NCBI GenBank assembly: GCA_963763855.1
Contig: CAVXPU010000005.1
Location: forward strand, 3,286,001-3,350,000
Length of the DNA: 64,000 nt
From: JAIBCC01 sp963763855
Lineage (GTDB): Bacteria > Acidobacteriota > Blastocatellia > Pyrinomonadales > Pyrinomonadaceae
Reading direction: 5' to 3'
Positions 27,188 through 36,645 of this stretch are shown here, in pieces; positions within the stretch are counted from its first letter, which is position 1; the number at the start of each line of letters is the position of its first letter. The notes beneath the pieces were generated by a model. The model did not search any database, was not told the origin of the DNA, and saw nothing but the letters and a program-made list of their open reading frames with translations. Made by a program: the position numbers and the translations under genes.

Positions 27188-27430
27188 TTATTCTATTTCC
27201 ACCCTAAAATCTTCAATCACAGGATTTGCCAAAACATCTTTGGCAATTTGCCTTACAATCTCGCCAGCTTCCTTTTCCGATAAACCGTCAGCCAATTGAA
27301 CCTCGAAATATTTACCCTGCCTGATGTCTAAAACCTTATCAAATCCCAATAACTCGACCGAATGCTGAATCGCTTTTCCCTGCGGATCAAGCACGCTCGG
27401 CTTAAGCGTAACGTAAACTTTTGCTCTCAT
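27188..27430 (-). CDS. purS: Phosphoribosylformylglycinamidine synthase subunit PurS
   Basis: 80 aa, normal PurS length. Features VYVTLKPSVLDPQGKAI and the LGFDKVLDIRQGKYFEV segment. PurS bridges PurL and PurQ in the three-part FGAM synthase. It forms a two-gene unit with purQ. Confidence 0.93.
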   Translation of the reverse strand: MRAKVYVTLKPSVLDPQGKAIQHSVELLGFDKVLDIRQGKYFEVQLADGLSEKEAGEIVRQIAKDVLANPVIEDFRVEIE

Positions 27431-27464
27431 AAAAATAATTTAACTCCCAAAATAACGCAAAATC

Positions 27465-27493
27465 TTGTTTACATTATCGTCTTAGTGTATTAT
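27465..27493 (+). promoter_or_regulatory. Putative sigma-70-like promoter for the DUF4870-like gene
   Basis: TTGTTT, a 17-nt spacer and TATTAT (five of six matches to the -10 consensus) precede the gene by about 60 bp, in the divergent gap with purS. AAAGGAG lies further down, 14 nt before the ATG, a rather long spacing. Confidence 0.35.
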
Positions 27494-27555
27494 TTCGACA
27501 ATGCACGGCAATCAAAATTAAATTTTTCCCTAAAAAAGGAGATTCAAAATAATAT

Positions 27556-27939
27556 ATGCAAAATCAAAAGTCAGCTTTAGGTATGGACGGTAACATAACC
27601 GCCCTTCTTGGTTACATCATCGGAATCGTTGCTTTGGTTCTGATTTTCATTGAAAAAGATAACAAGTTTGTCCGTTTTCATGCCCTGCAATCAGTACTCT
27701 GGGCAGTTGCTTACATTGTTTCAATTATTGCGGTAATGATTGTCGGATTAATCATAAGTGCAGTATTGGGTTCTATTTCAGGAACATTAGGCACGATCAG
27801 CGGAATACTTTTCGGACTTCTTTACTTTGCTTTAATCATCGGATTCTTAGGCGGCTTAATTTATGCGGCTATTAAAGCATACGGCGGCACCCAATTCAAA
27901 CTTCCATTCGTTGGCAATTTAGCTGAAAAATGGGTTTAG
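27556..27939 (+). CDS. DUF4870-like small membrane protein
   Basis: 127 aa with three hydrophobic segments. The pattern NITALLGYIIGIVALVLIFIE, KDNKFVRFHALQSVLW and a C-terminal KLPFVGNLAEKW is typical of DUF4870/Tic20-like small membrane proteins of unknown function. The IS element begins 24 bp after its stop. Confidence 0.8.
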   Translation: MQNQKSALGMDGNITALLGYIIGIVALVLIFIEKDNKFVRFHALQSVLWAVAYIVSIIAVMIVGLIISAVLGSISGTLGTISGILFGLLYFALIIGFLGGLIYAAIKAYGGTQFKLPFVGNLAEKWV

Positions 27940-27962
27940 AAATCAATTAAATTTTAAGAATC

Positions 27963-29706
27963 GAGGCTGTCTGAAAAGGCGGCTTCTTTTTCATTTTAAA
28001 AGAACTTAGTTTAAAATATTGATATGAGCAAAAAAGCAGTATTCAAACGATATGTGCAGAATCAGCCGATGTTGTTGCCGCCGAGTTTGGATGAATTGAT
28101 ACCTGAGAAGCATCCGGTGCGGGTGGTCGATGAGGTTATCGAACGCATCAATATCGGTGAATTGGAACAGAGTTATAAAGGCGGCGGGACGTCGAGTTAA
28201 CATCCGCGGATGTTGTTGAAAGTGTTGGTTTACGGGTATTTACGCAACATTTACTCATCGCGGAAGATTGAGCAATCTTTAACTGAAAACGTGCATTTCA
28301 TGTGGCTTACGGGCGGAGCGAAGCCTGACCATAACACGATCAATGATTTTCGGGGAAAGCGTTTGAAGGAGCATTTGCAGAAGATATTCAGTCAAGTGGT
28401 CGTTTTATTGGCAGAGGAAGGAGTCTTGTCATTGAAGGAAATAACGTTGGACGGGACGAAGCTGGAAGCGAATGCGAATCGTTACACTTTTGTGTGGGGA
28501 AAAGCGATAAAGACGAGTCGCGAACGAATCGAAAAGCAGCTCAATGAGCTTTGGAAATATGTCGAGGAAGTCTATCGGGAAGAAGAAAACACGCCGACCA
28601 AACCCGAATTCAAAGAGATCAATCCGGAATCGGTGAGTCGGGCGATAGAAGAAATAAATGAAGCGTTGAAAGTTAAATCAATCGACAAAAAGGTCAAACA
28701 AAAGTTGAATTATGCGAGGAAGAATTGGACAAAAAAGTTGAGTGAATATGATGAGAAAGAGCAGATTCTAAAGGGTCGCGGAAGTTATTCAAAAACGGAT
28801 AAAGAGGCAACGTTTATGCGGATGAAAGACGATCATATGATGAACGGACAGCTCAAACCCGGCTACAATCCGCAAGCCTCAACGAGCGGTCATTATCTGG
28901 TCAATTACACGCTCGGACAAAGCCCGACGGACACAAATCTACTCAAAGATCACCTCGAAAAACACGTTGAAAGTTACGGAAATAATCCGGAAAATATCAC
29001 TGCAGACGCAGGTTGCGGAAGCGAAGAAAATTATGATTATTTAGCTGAAAAAGAGATTGAAGCCTTCGTTAAATACAATTATTTCGAGAAAGAACAGACC
29101 GGTAAAAAGCACCAACAGAATCCATTTTTAGCGGATAATCTGTATTACAATCAGGAAACTGACACTTATTATTGCCCGATCGGACAACCGATGAAGCGAA
29201 TCGGGACGAAAAAACAAAAGACCAAAACAGGCTACATTCAGCAGATAAATCAATACCAAGCTCAAAATTGCACAAGTTGTCCGATGCGTTCAGGATGCCA
29301 TAAATCAACAGGAAATCGAATCATTGGACGAAATCATAATCTGATCAAACGGCGGAAAGAAATCAGAGAATTACTGGAAAGTGAAATCGGAGTGGTGAAA
29401 AGAAAAGAACGTTGGAAGGTAGAAGCGGTCTTTGGCAACATCAAACACAACAAAGGATTCAAAAGATTCAATTTAAGAGGACTCCAAAAAGCCGGAATCG
29501 AAGTCGGACTGATAGCACTGGCTCACAATCTGAACCACTTTGGGTTAGAAAGAAGCCATTAAACCCGGGATAAACTCAAACTATTGAAAAAACAAACTAA
29601 ATTTATCCCGCAAACGAGAAAAATCACAAAAATTAGTCTGCAAAGGCAGAAAAAAAACTAAAATGAAAAAAAAGACTGCCCAAATTTTTACTTTTTGGAC
29701 AGCCTC
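27963..29706 (+). mobile_element. IS1182-family insertion sequence
   Basis: 1744 bp bounded by imperfect terminal inverted repeats: GAGGCTGTCTGAAAA at the left and its complement TTTTTGGACAGCCTC at the right. It contains one transposase gene with a premature stop. It inserted between the convergent DUF4870-like and HU genes. I see no convincing target duplication (AATC at the left, TTGA at the right). Confidence 0.85.
28024..29562 (+). pseudogene. IS1182-type transposase with in-frame stop codon
   Basis: The frame from ATG 28024 encodes the family N-terminus (FKRYVQNQPMLLPPSLDELI ... VVDEVIERINIGELEQSY), then GGTSS, a TAA at 28198-28200 and HPRMLLKVLVYGYL in the same frame. Family members have Tyr at the stop position, so a single base change explains it. 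The rest has the DDE residues in context: LDGTKLEANANRY, TADAGCGSEENYDYL and KVEAVFGNIKHNKGF, plus a CTSCPMRSGC zinc-type segment. Restart at ATG 28210 could give 450 aa lacking the N-terminal domain. Probably inactive. Confidence 0.85.
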
Positions 29707-29730
29707 TTGAATAATCTGATGTTAATGTCT

Positions 29731-30021
29731 TTAGCCGATAGAATCTTTCATTGCTTTACCGACACGGAATTTAACAGTTGTTTTAGCAGGAATTTGGATT
29801 GGTTTGCCAGTTGCAGGATTTCGTCCTTCGCGAGCTTTTCGTGTTGCTTTTACCAATTTGCCGAAACCAGGCAGAGTGAATTCTCCGTTCGTTTTTACCT
29901 CACCAGCCGCAAGGCTAGCTAAAGCAGTAAAAAATTCCTTCGCATCGGTTTTTTTGATTCCCGTTTTTTCAGCCAATTGGCTAATAATTTCAGTTTGTGT
30001 CAAACGCTTCGTTGAAGCCAT
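29731..30021 (-). CDS. HU family DNA-binding protein
   Basis: 96 aa, typical HU length. MASTKRLTQTEIISQLAEKT, GFGKLVKATRKAREGRNPATGKPI (DNA-binding arm with the conserved RxGRNPxTG and the intercalating Pro) and the ending TVKFRVGKAMKDSI are clear. Nucleoid protein. The IS1182 element lies 24 bp beyond its stop. Confidence 0.95.
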   Translation of the reverse strand: MASTKRLTQTEIISQLAEKTGIKKTDAKEFFTALASLAAGEVKTNGEFTLPGFGKLVKATRKAREGRNPATGKPIQIPAKTTVKFRVGKAMKDSIG

Positions 30022-30140
30022 AATTTAAGTTTTACCTCCAAAAGTTAATTGAGAAAATTAATAAATCGTTTAGTACGTCATTGCCGTAAAGCAAATCATT
30101 TAATTGGGGCAGTTGTTAGTTATCCAACCTTTAGTTGAAA

Positions 30141-30217
30141 TGGTCGGGGCGGCAAGATTCGAACATGCGACCTCTCGGTCCCAAACCGAGCGCTCTACCA
30201 AGCTGAGCCACGCCCCG
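30141..30217 (-). tRNA. tRNA-Pro (anticodon TGG)
   Basis: On the minus strand: acceptor CGGGGCG paired with CGCCCCG, D-arm GGCTCAGCTTGGTAGAGC, anticodon stem CTCGG/CCGAG with loop TTTGGGA (anticodon TGG), T-arm with GTTCGAATC, discriminator A and an encoded CCA. All four stems pair. Confidence 0.95.
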
Positions 30218-30290
30218 AAAACAAATTTGTTTCGCTTAAGAAATTGCTAACAAGTGGCGAATTTTACAAGTGAAAAGAACTAAAATCAAG

Positions 30291-30896
30291 CTACGGCGTA
30301 GGAAAATCATGCAAAAACGCAATTATTTTTTGAATCGCCCTTCCGCGATGGCTTATTTCATGCTTTATTTCGTCAGAAAGCTCACCAAATGATTTAGTAA
30401 AACCTGCCGGAATGAAAACCGGATCGTAACCAAAACCATTAATTCCAACGGGGTTTTGAGCTATGACTCCTACACAAATTCCACTAGTCAAGTACTTAAT
30501 TTGCCCGTTCTTGTCTGATAATGCCATCGAACAAATAAATCTTGCAGAGCGATTGTTACTCCTCGTTTGCTTCAACTCTGATAATAGCTTAGCGTTTTTT
30601 TCTTCGTTTGTCGCCCCAGCACCTGCATATCTTGCAGAAAAAACCCCAGGTCTGCCTCCAAGTGCTTCTACCTCTAGTCCTGAATCATCAGCAAGTGATA
30701 GTATTCCGGTCTTTTTCGCATAGTATTGAGCCTTCAAAATCGCGTTTTCCTCAAATGTCTGTCGTGTTTCTTCGGGTTCGGAAAGATTTGGAAATTCTGC
30801 TGTATCTCTCAGGACAATTGGAAAATCGGCTAAAAGCTCCCGTAATTCTCTAATTTTACCGGAGTTTTTCGTTGCAATTAAAAGCTCAAAACTCAT
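30291..30896 (-). CDS. rdgB: XTP/dITP pyrophosphatase (Ham1/RdgB)
   Basis: 201 aa. LLIATKNSGKIRELRELL, SLADDSGLEVEALGGRPGVFSARYAG and GINGFGYDPVFIP are the family signatures. It removes non-canonical purine nucleotides such as dITP and XTP from the pool. Upstream of the divergent unknown gene at 31054. Confidence 0.95.
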   Translation of the reverse strand: MSFELLIATKNSGKIRELRELLADFPIVLRDTAEFPNLSEPEETRQTFEENAILKAQYYAKKTGILSLADDSGLEVEALGGRPGVFSARYAGAGATNEEKNAKLLSELKQTRSNNRSARFICSMALSDKNGQIKYLTSGICVGVIAQNPVGINGFGYDPVFIPAGFTKSFGELSDEIKHEISHRGRAIQKIIAFLHDFPTP

Positions 30897-31053
30897 TTCT
30901 TATTGTCTCTCAAGCAAAATTTATTTTCTAAACATATTATTTTCTTGCAAAAACATAACAATTTAAGCTATAAATTTAAAGGCGGTGCTTTTCCACACAC
31001 TCCTGAATTGCCCTCTCATCTGACTAAAAAAAATAACTAATGAGGTTCATGCT

Positions 31054-32424
31054 TTGAACACTATCGCAATCTCCGATACTAATCCGGTTTCTAATAATAT
31101 TAATCCAACGGATACCGTTGAGGGAGAAGTTGTGTTTCCGGCTCAACCTGTAATTCTGATAAACGATGTGGCAATCCGTTTGGGAGTCTGGCTTTCCGGC
31201 TTACAAAGTTTTCTGCAAATTCGCAACTATTCTTTTGGTGATAATAACCGTGCAAAAGCCTCTACGCGTGATTGGACACAAGAATTTCACCTGACCAATT
31301 CTACGCTCTTACTCTGCTCAAAACTCAACTTGCAACTTCTAAAATTTCTTGAAACGCAAGAATTAAAAAACCAAGATGTTTCAAACGAAGAAGGAGTTTC
31401 CGAACCCGGAAAGTTCTTGTTTAGTTTTGCAGAAGTTTCGGAATTGGCTGAAATATTAAAGCACTCAATCTTGCTTAATGAAGCCCTTTTGCGGTCTGCT
31501 CCGCTGAAATTTACTGAATGGGTCGCTTGGAGCATGGCTTTGAGCGACAAGTTCGACAAAGCGAGGGCTTTGCCAAAAATTATTCAAACCGCTGAGCATG
31601 AAGGTGAAAGATTCTTACCGATAGAACTCCAAAATGTTTTACAAAGCAAACCGATTCCTTACGCAATAGAAGCCGATTTGCGGATTATTTTGCCTCGCAT
31701 CGCGAAGGTTTTGAAATGGCTAAATGTAGTTGAGGAAATGCTTCAAAAAGATGAACCGCTGAAGCCGACTCTACTCTTATTCGCCAGAATTTACGAACAA
31801 ACGCAAGAAATGATTAGTTACATTAATAATCGGCTTCTGCGTTTTTCTAATGAAGACGATCCGATCTTTGCTGCTTTAGATGCAACAATTTACGCGGCTT
31901 CGATTGAATCTCGAAAGGTATTTAATTTCGAACTTGGCGGACTTGCGGAAATTCGACAAGCTCCACGTATTTACGCCAAAATTGAAACTTCCTATGCACT
32001 TTTGAACGATTCTTTCCAGCAAACTCTCGTAAATTTTGCACAGATTATTGACCCCAATGTTGATCCCTACAAGATCTTCCCAAATTTCAAAGATAAACTA
32101 GGTCAATCTCTTGCTCTGCGTCAAAGCTTGTGGAATATTAAAATTGAAGTTTCAAAAGTTGAGCAAAATCCGGAAACTGCCTCGACCGAAGAACTATACG
32201 AGAAACTTAACTATTTCCTCAAAGAAAACTTATACTTTTTGTTTTATAAAGATTGTGAAACGGTTGAAAGATTCGTCGAAGAAGTTTTGCGAACCAATAG
32301 TAAGAGCGATCTGGTGCCGATTCTCCATCGGTTTGGTGCCTACCTCGAAACTCTTTTCGGACAAGTAAATATGCGGGTTTTGCTGGCTAATCATCCCTTT
32401 GAATATCCTTCTCAAGAGGTTTGA
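31054..32424 (+). CDS. Unknown mainly helical protein
   Basis: 456 aa from a TTG at 31054; GAGG lies 8 nt upstream, and the preceding in-frame region has no better start. It has no signal peptide, membrane segment or motif I recognise. The middle and end are predicted helical, rich in Leu, Glu and Lys (LLNEALLRSAPLKFTEWVAW, LRIILPRIAKVLKWLNVVEEM). It stops at the end of the convergent permease gene. The function is unknown. Confidence 0.65.
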   Translation: MNTIAISDTNPVSNNINPTDTVEGEVVFPAQPVILINDVAIRLGVWLSGLQSFLQIRNYSFGDNNRAKASTRDWTQEFHLTNSTLLLCSKLNLQLLKFLETQELKNQDVSNEEGVSEPGKFLFSFAEVSELAEILKHSILLNEALLRSAPLKFTEWVAWSMALSDKFDKARALPKIIQTAEHEGERFLPIELQNVLQSKPIPYAIEADLRIILPRIAKVLKWLNVVEEMLQKDEPLKPTLLLFARIYEQTQEMISYINNRLLRFSNEDDPIFAALDATIYAASIESRKVFNFELGGLAEIRQAPRIYAKIETSYALLNDSFQQTLVNFAQIIDPNVDPYKIFPNFKDKLGQSLALRQSLWNIKIEVSKVEQNPETASTEELYEKLNYFLKENLYFLFYKDCETVERFVEEVLRTNSKSDLVPILHRFGAYLETLFGQVNMRVLLANHPFEYPSQEV

Positions 32425-34952
32425 TTATTGCGATCTCAATATTGAAAGCGGCTTTTTAAATAGAACATCAAAACTCGCCAGAGTTCCAATTACCGTAACC
32501 AAAATCGCCGTTATCAAAATCCCAAATATTACCAATCCCAAATCAAATTCCCAATCAAATTCCAACACATATTTCGTCACGGCAAAGGAAAGCAAAACTG
32601 CGAAAAACGAACCGATTATCCCTGCCAGCAAACCCAAAATCGCATATTCTGTCACCAATATAGTCAACAAATTTCCGCGTTTCGCACCTAAAGTTTTCAA
32701 GATCGCATTCTCGTAAATCCTTTGAGACTTCGTCAAACTGACCGAGCCGATCAAAATCAAAATCCCGGTCAACATTACAAAACTGCCAACAAATGATATT
32801 GCCAAAACGAAATTATTTATCAATTTTGTAACGGTGGAAAGAATATCCTGAACGTCAAAAATCTGGATATTCGGATTCGCGTCAATTACTTTTCGCTGAA
32901 ATCTCGCACGCTGAACAGCGGGAATCTTCTTAAGAATTGGCAACGCAAATGTTTTTGGAGCGTTTTCCAAAGCGTTCGGACGAAAGACGAAGATAAACAC
33001 TGTACGAGTATTTCTGACGTCAATTTTCCTAACGCTGCTAACTTTTGCATTGATTTTCCGACCAAGAATATCAAACGTTATGATGCTCCCGATGTTTATT
33101 TTCAGAAGCCGTGCCATATCGTCCACAACTGAAACTTCCAAATCTGTAGTTGGCGTAGAATCCCACCATTTACCGGCAATGATCTGCTTCATTTTCATCC
33201 AAATTTGGTCGGTAAGTAACTGCAAATTCCCGTCCGATTTGTCCCTGTTGCTGGCGAACTTCACGCTGCTGGAAATCGATTGATTTACCTTCTACTAAAG
33301 CAATTCTCGCTCTGATTGTCGGCACAGGCTTAATTTCCTCATCAGTAACCTCACTGGCTAATTGCGTAACGCTTTCCACCTGACTTGGCTGAATATCAAC
33401 AAGAAAAAGGCTCGGAAGCGACTCATTTCGGGTAAAATCAAACTCGCGAATCAGATTATTTTGCAGTGATTGAACTGCGATTACGACAAACGCACCAAGC
33501 CCAACCGCGAGTAAAACAACCCTCGTTTGATTGCCCGGGCGATAAAGCGAATTGACCGCTTGAGCGATTGAAAATGACGAAAATTTCTTAGTTTTTTGCA
33601 GTAACTTGGTCAAAAGAGTTGCCGTAAAATATAGAATAATTGAGGTTAAGCCCAAACCCACGAGAAATGAAGTGCCAACTTTCCAAGAACCCGCCTGCCA
33701 AACAGCAACGCCTAAAATTCCCGCGAGCGTTAGAAAACCGAAAATCCATTTCGTCCAATCCAGCCGCCGAATCTGCTCGTTATTTGCGTCTCTGAGAAGT
33801 AAGCTTGGCTTAATTTGACGAATCTGCAAAAGCGGCAAAAGCGAAAATAGAAGCGAAATCAAAACACCTAGAATAATTCCCTGCCATGCCGCTGACGTCT
33901 GCAAATTTGAAGACATATTTTCAGGCAAATCCGCACCAAAACGCCCTTCAACAAACCATAATGTAAGTTGTGCCAGAAGAATGCCAAAAAGACTCCCCAA
34001 AAAACCTAAAGTTAATATCTGCAACAAATAAACGAAGATAACTTTTCCGCTATCTGCTCCCAAACACTTCAAAACTGCCACAGTTTTGCGTTTTTGTTCG
34101 ACAAAAACTCTCGCAACATTCCAAACGCCTACTCCGCCTAAAACCAGGATTAAAAGTCCGGTTAAAGAAAGATAATTTTCGGTTCTGAGTAAATTGTTCG
34201 CTGATGTTTTCCTGCGTTTCTCGATAACTTTGAACGGTTAAGATCGTTCCTTCAAAAGCCTTGCGAAGTTGTTTGACCAATTCAGTTGGGTTTTCCGATG
34301 TGCGATATAGGATTCGACGGCGAACTCTTGAATTAGAACGGTTTAAGCCTGTCTCTTCAAAGGCTTTTTTCTGCATAAAAACGCGTGGACCAAGCCGAAA
34401 TCCGCTCTGTCCGCCGGGTTCTTCATCAAAAGTCGCACGAATCTCAAAATCCGTTTCACCGATCTTTAGTTTGTCACCAATTTTAAGGTCTAATTTTTCT
34501 AAAAGTAAAGGAGCGACGACAATTCCGTTGTTGTCTAAACTCTTGAAATCAAACGATTTGCCGTCTGAAAATTTGAATTCACCTACCAGCGGAAAGGGCG
34601 GCTCGATTCCCTTAATTTCAACAAATTGCAAACCCTCTTTCGTAGAATCCGAAGGTTTAGACATCGCAACCGTCGTGACAGCTTCATTTCTTGCTTCAAT
34701 AATTTGTGATTTGCTAATCACCGATTCAATTCGGGAAATATCATCAGGCGAAAAGGTCGCGGTCGTGCTGACTTCAAAATCCGCGGTCAGCAAAGCTCGT
34801 GCGTCAGTGCCAACCGCGTTTGCCAAATTCTGAATCAGCGAACGCAAAGCAACCACCGAACCGACTCCAATGGCAATACATAAAAAGAAAAAGAGCAAAC
34901 GCCGCCACGATGAGCGAATTTCACGGAATGTCAGATTAAAAATAAATTGCAT
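32425..34952 (-). pseudogene. FtsX-type ABC permease (YbbP-like), two frameshifts
   Basis: Three overlapping frames together encode a large MacB/FtsX-family permease of about 840 aa. From ATG 34952: MQFIFNLTFREIRSSWRRLL with helix 1 and a periplasmic domain. The frame breaks near 34186-34192 (ISEQFT then RTENYLSLTGLLILVLGG) and again near 33185-33190 (YRPNLDENE then QIIAGKWWDS). The last part carries the C-terminal FtsX helices (VMLTGILILIGSVSLTKSQ, AILKTLGAKRGNLL). Each break is repaired by removing one base. Either the transporter is dead or the sequence has indel errors. Its ATPase lies directly upstream and is intact. Confidence 0.8.
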
Positions 34953-34975
34953 AAAATAAACGTCGGAACGTCCAT

Positions 34976-35065
34976 CGGAACGCCTTCGCCCTCGAAGGCT
35001 CTTCCACGCCTCCAAACTTTTTTGAACGCCGAGCATTCATTGCCTTCGAGGGCGAAGGCGTTCCG
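34976..35065. repeat. Perfect 24-bp inverted repeat around 42 bp
   Basis: The left arm CGGAACGCCTTCGCCCTCGA plus AGGC (34976-34999) is exactly complementary to 35042-35065. It fills the gap between the ABC ATPase and its permease gene and could fold as a long hairpin in the mRNA between them. Confidence 0.85.
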
Positions 35066-35737
35066 TTATTTCACTGCGTCGCTCACGACTTTCCCGTCTC
35101 TCAAACGAATTTGCCGATCAGCTCTTTCCGCTAATTCCTGATCGTGCGTAACCAAAATTAGGGTCGTTTTTTTATCATCGTGGAGAGCTGTCATTAATTC
35201 AAAAACGTGCTGACCATTGCGTGAATCTAAGTTTCCCGTGGGTTCATCTGCGAGCAAAATTTTCGGACTATTGGCAAATGCCCTTGCGATGGCTACACGC
35301 TGCTGTTCGCCGCCTGAAAGTTCATTTGGATAATGATGTCCGCGATTGGTTAAGCCTACTTCTTCCAATAGTTGCGAGGCACGCTGCTTGCCGTTTTTTT
35401 GCCCGACGATCTCTAGCGGAATCAGAATATTCTCATATGCCGTGAGGCTCGGAATCAGATGAAACGATTGAAAAATAAAGCCGAGTTTATCGCTTCTCAA
35501 TTTCGCTAAACCGTCTTCATTCATCCGCGTAATGTTTTCGCCATCGATCAAAATATCGCCGATTGTCGGTGCGTCAAGCCCTGCGATTAAGCCCAAAAGA
35601 GTTGATTTGCCGCTTCCCGAAGCTCCCGTTATAGCGACGAATTGTCCATCTGGAATCGTCAGCGAAACGTCGGCTAAAATCGTTAGGTCATCAGCACCGG
35701 AGCGGACTGTTTTTGTAATATTTGAAATTTCAATCAT
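35066..35737 (-). CDS. ABC transporter ATP-binding protein (YbbA/LolD type)
   Basis: 223 aa from ATG 35737. Walker A GASGSGKST, signature LSGGEQQRVAIARA, Walker B ILLADEPTGNLD, switch His in LVTHDQELAERADR. It pairs with the large FtsX-type permease immediately downstream; the YbbA/YbbP pair is often next to a TesA-like esterase, and here the GDSL esterase gene lies divergently at 35850. A weaker in-frame TTG exists 10 codons upstream. Confidence 0.9.
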   Translation of the reverse strand: MIEISNITKTVRSGADDLTILADVSLTIPDGQFVAITGASGSGKSTLLGLIAGLDAPTIGDILIDGENITRMNEDGLAKLRSDKLGFIFQSFHLIPSLTAYENILIPLEIVGQKNGKQRASQLLEEVGLTNRGHHYPNELSGGEQQRVAIARAFANSPKILLADEPTGNLDSRNGQHVFELMTALHDDKKTTLILVTHDQELAERADRQIRLRDGKVVSDAVK

Positions 35738-35849
35738 AAATTGGACAAAGGAGACAGATAATTGCAAAATTTAATCATAACAAAGCGAGAAGTTTTGCAA
35801 CAATTTGAATCCGTTTTCGTAATTACAACGAACTCATTCTCGATAAAGT

Positions 35850-36533
35850 ATGTTCAATCTTATTCGTTCGACTATAACATTTGGTTTCATAATCTTTCTG
35901 ACAGCTTGCGGCGGTTCGTTTGCAAAAAATGAATTTGAAAAGCCGCGTGAGCAGATAGAAATTCCGCAAACGACTTCAAAAAAGGCGAAAATTATTGCCT
36001 TTGGAGATAGCTTAACGGCGGGTTTTGGCTTGAGTGAGAAAGAATCTTATCCGTATCTTTTGCAAGAGAAATTGCGTGTGGAAGGTTACGATTATGAAGT
36101 CGTAAATGCCGGAATAGCAGGAGATACTACGCTCGGCGGATTAGAAAGAATTGATTGGTCGCTCAGTCAGGAAAATGTCCAAGTTTTAATTCTAGAACTT
36201 GGTGGAAATGATCTTTTGCGTAATTTACCTGTAGATAAAATGAAGCAAAATCTTTCGGCGATAATCAAGAAAGCGAAGGCAAAAAATATCAAAGTTTTGT
36301 TTTGCGGAATGCTCGCTCCGCCGACGATGGGTGCGAAATATCAACGCGAATTTGTCGCAGTTTTCCCTGATTTAGCGGATGAACACAAGGTTGAATTCAT
36401 GCCGTTTATTTTAGAAGGTGTTGCAGCAAATCCGAAGCTCAATCAGCCGGACGGAATTCACCCGAATTTTGAAGGATCGAAAATAATGACGGACAATGTT
36501 TATCAGGCTCTTAAGCCATTATTGAAGAAATAG
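35850..36533 (+). CDS. GDSL-type esterase/lysophospholipase (TesA-like), lipoprotein
   Basis: 227 aa. Signal with lipobox LTAC. SGNH hydrolase blocks are present: AFGDSLTAGFG (nucleophile Ser), NAGIAGDTTLGG, LELGGNDLLR and DGIHPNFEGS (Asp and His). TesA/arylesterase type, hydrolysing acyl esters in the periplasm. It is divergent from the YbbA-like ATPase gene, an arrangement common for tesA-ybbA. Confidence 0.9.
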   Translation: MFNLIRSTITFGFIIFLTACGGSFAKNEFEKPREQIEIPQTTSKKAKIIAFGDSLTAGFGLSEKESYPYLLQEKLRVEGYDYEVVNAGIAGDTTLGGLERIDWSLSQENVQVLILELGGNDLLRNLPVDKMKQNLSAIIKKAKAKNIKVLFCGMLAPPTMGAKYQREFVAVFPDLADEHKVEFMPFILEGVAANPKLNQPDGIHPNFEGSKIMTDNVYQALKPLLKK

Positions 36534-36545
36534 TTCGAGGGTTCT

Positions 36546-36608
36546 TGCAGAAGCCCGCACGCAGTAAGGGCGTAGCTCTTGCACACTTACTTCGTGCGTG
36601 TTTCTGCA
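36546..36608. repeat. Palindromic element, family A (intergenic copy)
   Basis: Arms TGCAGAAGCCCGCACG.AGTAAG and CTTACTTCGTGCGTGTTTCTGCA. A second copy with the same arms and a longer centre lies inside the Eco57I-type methylase gene at 62225-62299. It fills the gap between the esterase and SDR genes. Confidence 0.85.
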
Positions 36609-36645
36609 TCCGCAACAATAAAAAAAACGAACAAGGGAAGGAAAA

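Noticed and set aside
27955..29714. Target-site duplication of the IS1182 element
   Set aside because: The bases next to the ends (AATC and TTGA) do not match, so no duplication is claimed.
32425..35036. Three separate permease genes
   Set aside because: The pieces abut end to end as one FtsX-type permease, with overlaps only where frames change.
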